From contig JAECRX010000054.1 in NCBI GenBank assembly GCA_016292335.1, positions 1 to 18,782 of the forward strand: DNA of 18,782 bases. The letters run 5' to 3'. Below the pieces are notes generated by a model, which did not search any database, was not told the DNA's origin, and saw nothing but the letters and a program-made list of their open reading frames with translations. Of this stretch, positions 7,384 through 13,313 are shown one piece after another. The stretch comes from Candidatus Sifarchaeum subterraneum. GTDB lineage: Archaea; Asgardarchaeota; Sifarchaeia; Sifarchaeales; Sifarchaeaceae. The translations under genes and the position numbers were made by a program. Each line of letters opens with the position of its first letter. Within the stretch, counting starts at the first letter, position 1.

Positions 7384-7600
7384 CGGGTCCTCGCCTCCAA
7401 CCGCAAGCGGGGAAACTCGTCCCCTCTTCTCTAATTCTCTTTTCAATTATTATAGAGGTTGCTATAGTGAATAAAATGAACCATGTAACGACGGAATACT
7501 ACGGGTATGTCACCCGTGGTACGTTCTTGTGCATGAGACGAGCCATCAATGAGAGTCCAACGCTTAAGATGGTTTTCGGATGACTCGCAGGGGACGATAA
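7384..7600 (+). mobile_element. possible decayed IS200/IS605-type end or structured RNA
   Basis: GGGTCCTCGCCTCC, an inner CCGC-AA-GCGG hairpin and GGGGAAACTCGTCCCC (7385-7424) resemble in layout the left end of the TnpB element at 10057-10100, where GGGGATGAATCGCCCC follows a hairpin. Downstream, ACTACGGGT/ACCCGTGGT (about 7497-7520) forms a 9-bp stem with a 5-nt loop, and CGTCCCC (7418-7424) is complementary to GGGGACG (7590-7596). A frame open from 7368 to the TGA at 7581-7583 could encode a transposase tail, but I cannot identify it. No TnpB catalytic motif or right-end hairpin is present. Low-confidence interpretation. Confidence 0.3.
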
Positions 7601-7603
7601 ATG

Positions 7604-7611
7604 TTATAAAA
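7604..7611 (+). promoter_or_regulatory. TATA-like element for the membrane protein
   Basis: TTATAAAA sits 42 bp before the GTG at 7653, which would give a leader of about 20 nt. No strong Shine-Dalgarno is seen before the GTG. Confidence 0.4.
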
Positions 7612-7652
7612 GTAGCATTTCATTTGTAAACAAAATTGATTAAAGAAAATAA

Positions 7653-8108
7653 GTGAGAATTTTGACAAGAGTTTACGACTGGAAACAAAGTACCTCAGTT
7701 GGTATCATCCTAATTCATATGGGATTGTCCTCCCTTTCTCAGATCCCGATTTTCCTACATGTGCAATGGATATTGCATGCTATCAGTGATATTTTGTTTT
7801 TATTAGTTGCTATTGGGGCTGTTTTTGTTTTAACAGGTGCATGTACAATTTTTGCTGAAGGAATAGCAAGGAAAAATAAAATTCCTGAAACAGATTTGTT
7901 ACAGCCTGCATTAGTAGCATCTTTTCTCTCCCTCTCTCTATATTACGTATCTTACATGAGCCTTGGGTATCTGGTCTATATTTATGGCTACATTCTCTTA
8001 TTGATACCTGAAAGCTACTGGTTTGTTATTTTACAAATTACCTCAGTATCCTTAACGATTTTTATTGCGTCCTTTTTTGAAAGGACAACGAAGGCAAAAA
8101 GGGCTTAA
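7653..8108 (+). CDS. hypothetical integral membrane protein
   Basis: I do not recognise this 151-residue protein. It is strongly hydrophobic, with membrane segments at about residues 14-38, 43-66, 86-118 (long enough for one or two passes) and 122-142, and a short basic C-terminus (ERTTKAKRA). A charged loop (AEGIARKNKIPETD, about 68-81) separates the second and third segments. The GTG start is chosen for position relative to the TATA at 7604; a TTG three codons later is possible. There is no operon partner: an IS-like patch lies upstream and tRNA-Phe on the opposite strand downstream. A real gene is probable from length and consistent helix pattern. Confidence 0.6.
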   Translation: MRILTRVYDWKQSTSVGIILIHMGLSSLSQIPIFLHVQWILHAISDILFLLVAIGAVFVLTGACTIFAEGIARKNKIPETDLLQPALVASFLSLSLYYVSYMSLGYLVYIYGYILLLIPESYWFVILQITSVSLTIFIASFFERTTKAKRA

Positions 8109-8177
8109 ACGTTTAGTATTATAAAGAAATTTTTAGATCTTCTTTATCTCGCTTTTTTTTGGGAAACTGGACGGGGA

Positions 8178-8282
8178 CATCTTCTGTTGAGTAAAGATAT
8201 TTAAAAACAGTAAATTTAGTGGCGCCAGCCGGATTTCATCTTCTGTTAAAAAACAGTAAATTTGGTGCCGCCGGCCGGATTT
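8178..8282. repeat. tandem duplication containing the 3' end of tRNA-Phe
   Basis: Two abutting units begin CATCTTCTGTT (8178 and 8237), continue with AAAAACAGTAAATTT, and end with a copy of the tRNA-Phe 3' end (GGCGCCAGCCGGATTT at 8221-8236; GCCGCCGGCCGGATTT at 8267-8282). The first unit has 12-13 extra bases (GAGTAAAGATATT) and a decayed acceptor/T-stem copy. The true tRNA uses the second unit. Confidence 0.75.
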
Positions 8283-8355
8283 GAACCAGCGACAACTGGA
8301 TCTTCAGTCCAGCGCTTTTGGGGAATTTCATCCTCCCAAACTGAGCTACGGCGGC
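8263..8355 (-). tRNA. tRNA-Phe (anticodon GAA) with a 16-nt insertion in the D arm
   Basis: On the reverse strand: acceptor GCCGCCG/CGGCGGC, anticodon arm CTGGA-CTGAAGA-TCCAG (anticodon GAA), variable loop TTGTC, T arm GCTGG-TTCAAAT-CCGGC, A73 and an encoded CCA (8263-8265). The D arm reads GCTCAGTTTGGGAG, then 16 extra bases, then AGC. Removing 8317-8332 restores GCTC/GAGC and a normal GG-containing D loop, placing an intron between positions 22 and 23. TGGG in the 5' exon can pair with CCCA in the insertion, with 3-nt bulges AG^G and AA^A at the two junctions, as archaeal splicing endonuclease requires; the outer helix is poor, so this is a relaxed motif. Confidence 0.88.
8317..8332 (-). 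other. candidate non-canonical tRNA-Phe intron (position 22/23)
   Basis: Sixteen bases, GATGAAATTCCCCAAA on the tRNA strand, interrupt the D arm. Excision gives a fully regular tRNA-Phe. A 4-bp helix TGGG/CCCA flanked by 3-nt bulges places both cuts after the second bulge base. The outer helix of the bulge-helix-bulge is missing. Confidence 0.65.
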
Positions 8356-8830
8356 ACAAGATGGTGTTATAATCAGTAGGGATATGAGTTGTTTAGGTTT
8401 GTTAGAGAGTTTGTCGATTACTTCGGGTTTGTTAATTACTCTAGCCATCACCCATCGGGCTAGATAGTCTTTGATAATGGCTGGTGTAGTGGCCCAACTT
8501 CTTGTTTGTTTTAGTTTAGTTCTTAACTAACGCCAATCATTTATAAGTTTTTCATCTTATTAAGCAATCACCTACTTAAGAATTGCGCTATAACGGAATA
8601 TTAAAGTAAGTGGGAGAGTGAAATATAAATTTGGATTTCTCCGTTCTTTCTTCTGTTTTTAACACTTCCTTTACAGTATTTATATCAGAAGCCACACACG
8701 AAATTTTAAACCTATTTAGTACGGGGGAGAACATACATCCAAAAAAATAGATTACTTTCTTTTTCCTTATTTTTTATTGAAAAGAAAAAAAATAACTTTT
8801 TATAGTGTTTTGGGAAAGTTTTCTACACTT

Positions 8831-8851
8831 TTAGTGATACCACATCACTAA
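8831..8851. repeat. perfect palindrome TTAGTGAT-ACCAC-ATCACTAA
   Basis: Eight-base arms at 8831-8838 and 8844-8851 are perfect inverted repeats around a 5-nt spacer. It could be a repressor site or an RNA hairpin. It lies about 70 bp upstream of the TATA-like element that serves tRNA-Gly. Confidence 0.6.
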
Positions 8852-8913
8852 CCTTTTGTGGGAAATTAAGGTTAAATCAAAAAATGATTTTGCAAGGTTA
8901 CTGCTGGAAATTT

Positions 8914-8930
8914 CAAAAAACTTATTTAAA
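8914..8930 (+). promoter_or_regulatory. BRE/TATA-like element for the tRNA-Gly pair
   Basis: CAAAAAACTTATTTAAA combines an A-rich BRE-like part and a TATA box (TTATTTAAA). Transcription would begin near 8952, about 45 nt before the mature 5' end of tRNA-Gly(GCC). Confidence 0.45.
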
Positions 8931-8996
8931 ACGCTATAGTTATGAGCGCCACAGGATACTGGCAAAACAGAAACATCAATAAAGAGGACGTATTCA

Positions 8997-9074
8997 GCGG
9001 GGTTAGTCTAGTCTGGTCTAGGACACTGGCCTGCCAAGCCAGTAACGCGGGTTCAAATCCCGCACCCCGCACCA
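8997..9074 (+). tRNA. tRNA-Gly (anticodon GCC)
   Basis: Complete cloverleaf: acceptor GCGGGGT/ACCCCGC, D arm GTCT/GGAC, anticodon arm CTGGC-CTGCCAA-GCCAG, 4-nt variable loop, T arm GCGGG-TTCAAAT-CCCGC, A73, and encoded CCA at 9072-9074. No intron. It is 15 bp upstream of a second tRNA-Gly on the same strand, probably co-transcribed. Confidence 0.96.
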
Positions 9075-9089
9075 ATCACCACTACTAAA

Positions 9090-9194
9090 GCGGCCGTAGT
9101 CTAGCCTGGATTAGGACACTGGCCTTCCAAGCCAGCAACCCGGGTTCAAAAGATCTTGGTTCTCTTACCAGATCTGTGACTCCCGGCGGCCGCA
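9090..9194 (+). tRNA. tRNA-Gly (anticodon TCC) with a 30-nt T-loop intron
   Basis: Acceptor GCGGCCG/CGGCCGC (9090-9096 and 9187-9193), D arm GTCT/GGAC, anticodon arm CTGGC-CTTCCAA-GCCAG (anticodon TCC), and T stem CCGGG/CCCGG. The T loop is interrupted between TTCAAA (9145-9150) and T (9181). Removing 9151-9180 leaves TTCAAAT, identical to the T loop of the adjacent tRNA-Gly(GCC). A73 is at 9194; the next bases are TCA, so CCA is not encoded. The intron position corresponds to 59/60, a non-canonical site known from some archaea. Confidence 0.93.
9151..9180 (+). other. non-canonical tRNA-Gly intron with bulge-helix-bulge (position 59/60)
   Basis: The precursor folds as outer helix CCGGG/CCCGG, 3' bulge AC^T, central helix TTCA/TGTG (with one U-U mismatch and one U-G), 5' bulge AA^A, and an inner stem GATCT(T)GG/CCAGATC. 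Cuts after the second base of each bulge excise exactly 30 nt and restore a consensus T loop. All of this is read directly from the sequence. Confidence 0.85.
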
Positions 9195-9220
9195 TCATAA
9201 TTGCTAAATTTAGAATTCGA

Positions 9221-9964
9221 TTATAAATCGCAATTACTCGCTTTTTCTTGTTCAAAACGCTTTTTTGGTATAGAGATTACACTTTCCAACGCACTAATTA
9301 TTCGAGAAAACACAATCCATGTTTCCAAAGGCTCAGGATCAATTGAAATAATTTGGTCGCCTAAGTCAATTGTTTCTTTGGATAAATTTCCGTGGGCAAA
9401 TCCCCCAACAATAAACATCAGATTTTCACTGGGGCAAATACTATTCATGTAATTATTTAAATCATAAATCGGCTTTCCATGTTCGGAGAAAATTACCACA
9501 ATTGATGGAGTGAGTTTTTCTACAAGCTCTTTTAGTTGCATTTTTTCCAAAAATAAAAGAGGGTCCCCTTTTATGGGTACTCGCCCATTAGAAAAAAGCT
9601 GTTCAATCAATCCGATAAACCGATTATAGTTCTTCGGTAATCTGGTTTCAGGTTTGATATGGATAATCAAATCTTGTATTGTATGTATGTAAAGATTCAC
9701 AAGTTCCATTTTGTTCAAGGGAGATCCTAAAATACTCAGAAGTGAAAAATGAACAATATCAGGTCTGCCCCGTTTTTCTTTTTCTTTTAACAGATGTAAA
9801 TAATGATGATGTAACGCCGAATCCAAAATTAGCTGATTTGGTTTCTTTTTCTTTCTTTTAGCCATTTTTTTTAGCCAACGCTTAGCATCAGAATTTTTTA
9901 AAATTTCATTAGGAATTGTTTCTATAGATGACTCAGCAATTACAAATGTTATTCGTTCGGGCAT
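9221..9964 (-). CDS. nep1: rRNA pseudouridine N1-methyltransferase Nep1 (Emg1 family, SPOUT)
   Basis: The 247-residue product shows the Nep1 signature blocks: LILDSALHHHY (about 45-55), KRGRPDIVHFSLLSILGSPLNK (64-85, with the RGRPD loop that contacts rRNA), and VGGFAHG in the C-terminal half where the knotted SPOUT fold binds S-adenosylmethionine. The enzyme methylates N1 of a pseudouridine in helix 35 of 16S rRNA and also acts in small-subunit assembly. Length is slightly above the usual 220-230 residues because of a Lys-rich insertion (about 31-41) and a C-terminal tail. ATG at 9964. It lies head-to-tail opposite the tRNA-Gly pair and near Rpp21 and S19e, a common archaeal neighbourhood, from which it is now separated by a TnpB element. 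Confidence 0.9.
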   Translation of the reverse strand: MPERITFVIAESSIETIPNEILKNSDAKRWLKKMAKRKKKKPNQLILDSALHHHYLHLLKEKEKRGRPDIVHFSLLSILGSPLNKMELVNLYIHTIQDLIIHIKPETRLPKNYNRFIGLIEQLFSNGRVPIKGDPLLFLEKMQLKELVEKLTPSIVVIFSEHGKPIYDLNNYMNSICPSENLMFIVGGFAHGNLSKETIDLGDQIISIDPEPLETWIVFSRIISALESVISIPKKRFEQEKASNCDL

Positions 9965-10056
9965 TTAGGATTCACCGTTAATGGAAACATCTCTAAAGTA
10001 TTCTTAATCAAAAACACATTCACTGATAGATAATTATTGATCTTTATAATGCCCTT

Positions 10057-10095
10057 GGCGAGAATACCCCCTATTTGTAGAGGGGATGAATCGCC
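10057..10095 (+). repeat. left-end hairpin of the TnpB element
   Basis: GGCGA (10057-10061) pairs with TCGCC (10091-10095), enclosing CCCC (10067-10070) paired with GGGG (10082-10085). Nested subterminal hairpins of this kind mark the left end of IS200/IS605-family elements. The exact left boundary is not determined. Confidence 0.6.
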
Positions 10096-10173
10096 CCTCC
10101 ATTCCTTTTTTTGCCTATTTTTCCTTATAATGATCCATAAGGTTTTAATACCGTAAGAGAGTATATTACTGTG

Positions 10174-11324
10174 ATGAATCGCACCTATAAATTTCGTTTG
10201 CATCCGAACAAACAACAAGAGGCTTGTTTTACTCAATGGCTTACTACATGACGTATTTTGTACAATAATGCACTTGCCGAGCGAAGGGAAGCATGGGAGA
10301 ACAATAAAAGGGCAGTTACCTATAACGATCAATCTGCACAACTGAAAGAAGCTAAAAAGACCAATCAATTTTTGCGAGCGGTTCATTCACAGGTACTTCA
10401 AGATGTGCTGAGAAGGCTTGATAAGGCATTCAAAAACTTTTTCATGAGAGTCCAGAAGGGCGAAAAACCAGGTTATCCGCGATTCAAAGGGCTGAACAGG
10501 TACGACTCCTTTACCTATCCTCAAAGCGGTTTTTCAATCGATTACGAAGTTAAGAAACTCACCCTCTCGAAAATTGGTAGTGTTAACATCAAATTACACC
10601 GAAAGATACCCTCCCAAGGAGTTATCAAGACCTGCACGATCAAGCGAGATGTAAATCAATGGTATGGTGCTTTTCAGTCGAACTTCCCGATCCTGCGAGA
10701 GAAATGAAAAAAGAGATAACCCGTGCGGTAGGTGTGGATGTCGGGCTGAAAAGGTTGTTGGCACTAAGCAATGGGAAGATGGTAGAGAATCCCCGTTGGT
10801 TCAGGAGCACCGAGAAAAAACTGGTGAAAGCGCAGAGAACTCTCTCAAGGAAAAAGAAGGGGTCGAATAATCGATATCAACAGCGGATCAAAGTGGTAAA
10901 AATACATAGGAAGGTACGCAATCAGCGGAAGGATTTTCATCATAAGATCAGTAGAGAACTGGCCATTAATTATGATTTGATCTTGTTTGAGAACCTAAAT
11001 ATCACAAACATGGTCAAGAACCGTCATCTTGCCAAGTCCATTAGTGACGTGGGTTGGGGACAATTGATACGCTTTACCCGGTACAAAGCGGAGGAGGCTG
11101 GTACGTGGGTAGAACTTGTCAATCCGAAAGGAACAACTCAGCGGTGTAGTGAATGTGGGAACATCGACCCGAAAACTCTATCAACCCGCATTCACAGGTG
11201 TTCTTACTGTGGACTCACAATAGATAGAGATGTTAATGCGTCAATTAATATTTTAAAACGATCATATTCAGGGCAGGAACTGCCCGTAGAGCCTGTTGAA
11301 CATGCTCCACTAGGAGATGGATGA
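10174..11324 (+). pseudogene. tnpB: disrupted TnpB (IS200/IS605-family OrfB, IS1341-type)
   Basis: ATG at 10174 opens MNRTYKFRLHPNKQQEACF, the typical TnpB N-terminus. An in-frame TGA at 10249-10251 interrupts it where relatives have Cys before RILYNNALAER. The frame continues to about 10674, where one base is missing in a T run (four T left at 10671-10674), and reading resumes in the -1 frame as SVELPDPAREM. The remaining half carries RuvC motifs GVDVGLKR (Asp codon at 10737), LILFENLN (Glu codon at 10989) and RDVNA (Asp codon at 11229) and a zinc ribbon CSEC/CSYC. The C-terminus PVEPVEHAPLGDG is typical of the family. No TnpA is nearby. Intact relatives are RNA-guided nucleases using an omega-RNA from the 3' end; this copy cannot make full-length protein without recoding. 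Confidence 0.9.
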
Positions 11325-11333
11325 ATCAGGAAG

Positions 11334-11361
11334 CCACTCAACTTGTTGGGTGGTAGTTCAC
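11334..11361 (+). repeat. right-end hairpin and TAGTTCAC terminus (probable omega-RNA scaffold end)
   Basis: CCACTCAAC (11334-11342), loop TT, GTTGGGTGG (11345-11353) form a 9-bp stem with one G-T pair, followed directly by TAGTTCAC. This stem plus tail is the usual right end of archaeal IS605-type elements; in active TnpB systems the omega-RNA ends here and the next bases serve as guide. Confidence 0.7.
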
Positions 11362-11425
11362 TCACTTAACATCGAACTACTACTAAAAAATAAAGATAAA
11401 GGACTAGGGATGTGATCAAGAAATA

Positions 11426-11737
11426 ATGGTCAAACGACACAGAAGGTTTCAAAACCTTTCATCAAAAAGGATTGCATTAGAAAGGATTAATACATTGTTC
11501 AAATTGGCCGAAAAAGTATTTTTGGAAGATCAAGAACTTGCGCAACGTTATGTTGAAATAGCAAGAAAAATCTGTATGAAAAATAAAGTGAGGCTTCCAA
11601 AGAAATTGAAATACAGAATTTGTAATCATTGCTTTAGTTATTTGTGGCCAGGCCAAAATTGTAGCATTAGACTTCGAAATCGACATGTGGTAATTAAGTG
11701 TAAAAAGTGTAAGAAACAAACACGGCTTTATTATTAG
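11426..11737 (+). CDS. rnp4: RNase P protein component 4 (Rpp21/Rpr2)
   Basis: The 103-residue protein begins with a basic helical region (MVKRHRRFQNLSSKRIALERI, then LAEKVFLEDQELAQRYVEIARKI) and ends in a zinc ribbon: CNHC at about 72-75, and a second pair with CKKC near 93-96. This is the layout of archaeal Rpp21, a subunit that binds the specificity domain of RNase P RNA with Rpp29 to process tRNA 5' ends. ATG at 11426 is preceded by GGGATGTGATC, a near-perfect Shine-Dalgarno but with a rather long spacing of about 8 nt. It starts 64 bp after the IS right end and leads into the S19e cluster. Confidence 0.88.
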   Translation: MVKRHRRFQNLSSKRIALERINTLFKLAEKVFLEDQELAQRYVEIARKICMKNKVRLPKKLKYRICNHCFSYLWPGQNCSIRLRNRHVVIKCKKCKKQTRLYY

Positions 11738-11979
11738 TTAAATGTTTTCAATATCTATTGATATCTATGAGTGTATAAGTATCATTTTTGAAGACGTGGA
11801 TGCTAAGAGAAAAAGTTTTAAGATTTTTTTGGAAAATCAAATTAGCACCCCTCACCTTAAATGAAATTGAGATCATATATTTCAAAAATAGGGTTACCGT
11901 TTTTCCCAATTACCTATAACGGCTGAAAGAACAAATATCATTAAATGAAACATATATAAACTTTCGGAGGTTATGTTTT

Positions 11980-12435
11980 ATCACAACTGCTTATGATGTT
12001 CCAGCAGACCGCCTCATTGAAAGCGTATCTGAAGAACTGAAGAAAAGAGAACTTGTCACTCCACCAGCCTGGAGTTACTTTGTAAAAACTGGAACCAGTA
12101 GAGAAATGGGACCACACGATCCTGAAAACTGGTGGTATGTACGGTGTGCTTCTCTTCTTCGAAAAATCTATATCAAGGAACCAATAGGCGTGTCGAGATT
12201 GAAAACTATTTATGGCGGGCGCCAAAGTAGAGGAAGTAAGCCAGAACATTTCAAGAAGGGAAGTGGAAGTATAATACGAAAAGCCCTGCAACAACTTGAA
12301 AATGCAGGTCTTGTCGCTAAAGAAGAAAAAAAAGGAAGAAAACTGACAGCAAGAGGACGGTCTTTCTTGGACAGAGTGGCTCACAAACTTAAATTAAAGA
12401 TTCAAAAGGAAATTCCTGAACTGAGGAAATATTAA
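11980..12435 (+). CDS. rps19e: 30S ribosomal protein S19e (apparent ATC start)
   Basis: The 151-residue reading frame matches S19e throughout: TTAYDVPADRLIESVSEELKK at the N-terminus, PPAWSYFVKTGTSREMGPHD, WWYVRCASLLRKIYIKEPIGVSRLKTIYGG, and LENAGLVAKEEKKGRKLTARGRSFLD. It is a small-subunit protein. The conserved N-terminus begins at codon 11980, which is ATC; there is no in-frame ATG, GTG or TTG before Met43 (12106). GGAGG at 11966-11970 is 9 nt upstream of the ATC, which supports this start. Starting at 12106 would remove about 42 conserved residues. ATATATAAA near 11952-11960 looks like a TATA box and would place the transcript start close to 11980. Possible explanations are a rare start codon or a base error. 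Confidence 0.88.
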   Translation: MTTAYDVPADRLIESVSEELKKRELVTPPAWSYFVKTGTSREMGPHDPENWWYVRCASLLRKIYIKEPIGVSRLKTIYGGRQSRGSKPEHFKKGSGSIIRKALQQLENAGLVAKEEKKGRKLTARGRSFLDRVAHKLKLKIQKEIPELRKY

Positions 12436-12454
12436 GAAAAGGGGGGGCTGAAAT

Positions 12455-12793
12455 TTGGAAAACGATGAGGATTTGGAGGAACTTCGTAAAAAAAGAATGC
12501 TGCAACTTCAACAACAACTTATTGAAGCTCAAAAACAAGAAGAAGTCCGTGCACAAATTGAAGCTCAAAAACAGAGTATCTTAAGACAAATTTTGACACC
12601 TGACGCAAGGAGTAGGATTGCCAGATTACAAATGGTTAGACCACAACTCGCTGAACAACTAGTGCTTCAATTGATTTCACTTGCAGAGTCGGGAAGAGTA
12701 AATGTTCCCATAACTGATGAACAGTTGAAAACTATACTCAAACGTTTGAAAGGACAGCAACGTGAAACTAAAATCACGTTCAAGCAAAAGTAA
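12455..12793 (+). CDS. PDCD5-family DNA-binding protein
   Basis: The 112-residue protein has a long charged N-terminal helix (EDLEELRKKRMLQLQQQLIEAQKQEE) and the PDCD5 core helix bundle: ILTPDARSRIARLQMVRPQLAEQLVLQLISLAESGRVNVPITDEQLKTIL. Archaeal members bind DNA; their exact role is unclear, and the eukaryotic relative interacts with TRiC and Tip60. The TTG start is preceded by a G-run (12442-12448). It sits between S19e and L39e, the conserved archaeal order. Basic C-terminus. Good length match to the family (110-120). Confidence 0.93.
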   Translation: MENDEDLEELRKKRMLQLQQQLIEAQKQEEVRAQIEAQKQSILRQILTPDARSRIARLQMVRPQLAEQLVLQLISLAESGRVNVPITDEQLKTILKRLKGQQRETKITFKQK

Positions 12794-12848
12794 TTCGCGC
12801 AAAAAAAATTCAGGTCCTCGAAATTATGAAATAATGAAGGGAACCTAA

Positions 12849-13004
12849 ATGGCTCGAAATAAACCACTTGGAAAAAAAATTAGGCTTGCAAAAAATTTAA
12901 AACAAAATAGAAGCGTCCCAGCGTGGATCATCGTTCGCACAAAGGGCCAAGTAAGAACACATCCAAAAAGAAGGCATTGGCGTCGTACTAAATTGAAACC
13001 ATAG
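12849..13004 (+). CDS. rpl39e: 50S ribosomal protein L39e
   Basis: A 51-residue, very basic protein: MARNKPLGKKIRLAKNLKQN, then SVPAWIIVRTKGQV and ending RRHWRRTKLKP. This is the complete L39e sequence pattern at normal length; the protein lines the exit tunnel of the large subunit. ATG at 12849. The stop TAG (13002-13004) overlaps the GGAGG that serves the L31e start, so the two are translationally close-packed. Confidence 0.96.
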   Translation: MARNKPLGKKIRLAKNLKQNRSVPAWIIVRTKGQVRTHPKRRHWRRTKLKP

Positions 13005-13015
13005 GAGGCATTTTA

Positions 13016-13306
13016 TTGGAAGAGGAAGAACTCCCCCTTGAAGAAAGGATCTACACTGTTCCATTAGGCAAAGTAAAATACACTCCGCGAAAAAAGAGGG
13101 CACCAAAGGCCATCAAAATACTCCGCGAATTCATACATCGACATATGAAGATCGAGCCTGAAAAAATTTTAATTGACCCAGATGTTAACCACAAAATATG
13201 GGAAAGAGGAATAGAAAAACCACCAAATAAACTAAGGATTAGGGCAGTTAAGGACAAAGATGAATTCGAAGAGGAATTCGTTGAGATTTTTTTAGCGGAG
13301 GGATAA
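13016..13306 (+). CDS. rpl31e: 50S ribosomal protein L31e
   Basis: The 96-residue product matches L31e: EERIYTVPLGKVKYTPRKKRAPKAI, then LREFIHRHMKIEPEKILIDP and VNHKIWERGIEKPPNKLRIRAVKDKD. It is a large-subunit protein at the tunnel exit. TTG start with GGAGG at 13004-13008. The acidic N-terminal MEEEELPL is short. The gene is followed after 7 bp by aIF6. Confidence 0.96.
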   Translation: MEEEELPLEERIYTVPLGKVKYTPRKKRAPKAIKILREFIHRHMKIEPEKILIDPDVNHKIWERGIEKPPNKLRIRAVKDKDEFEEEFVEIFLAEG

Positions 13307-13313
13307 CCCTTTA

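Larger units (their letters stand above)
7066..7652. other. non-coding stretch with a structured patch
   Basis: Positions 7066-7370 are AT-rich and I see nothing definite there. Positions 7381-7600 are distinctly more GC-rich and contain several inverted repeats, described separately as a possible IS end or structured RNA. The tail leads into a TATA-like element at 7604-7611. Confidence 0.5.
8356..8996. other. gene-free stretch between tRNA-Phe and tRNA-Gly
   Basis: I see no convincing gene in these 640 bp. A reverse-strand open stretch reading MARVINKPEVID from the ATG near 8448 runs into tRNA-Phe and may be a gene remnant. The rest is AT-rich and holds an 8-5-8 palindrome at 8831-8851 and the tRNA-Gly promoter. 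Confidence 0.5.
10050..11361 (+). mobile_element. IS200/IS605-family tnpB-only insertion (approximate boundaries)
   Basis: The element consists of a left-end hairpin (10057-10095), the broken tnpB, and a right-end hairpin followed by TAGTTCAC (11354-11361), the usual family ending. It has no TnpA and would need one in trans to move. It lies between nep1 and the Rpp21/S19e cluster. The left boundary is estimated. Confidence 0.7.

Noticed and set aside
7384..7600. SRP RNA or RNase P RNA.
   Set aside because: I could not find the SRP helix 8 core or the conserved RNase P P4 and neighbouring sequences on either strand.
8365..8451. Reverse-strand frame beginning MARVINKPEVID that runs into tRNA-Phe.
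   Set aside because: It continues through the tRNA gene itself. It may be the start of a lost gene, but nothing after about 30 codons supports it.
10249..10251. TGA in tnpB read as selenocysteine or another recoded residue.
   Set aside because: Relatives have Cys here, but there is no sign of a selenocysteine insertion element and a second lesion (frameshift) exists downstream, so simple decay is more likely.
10671..10677. Programmed -1 frameshift in tnpB at the TTTT run.
   Set aside because: No X-XXY-YYZ slippery heptamer in the right phase and no obvious stimulatory structure; the gene also has a separate nonsense mutation.
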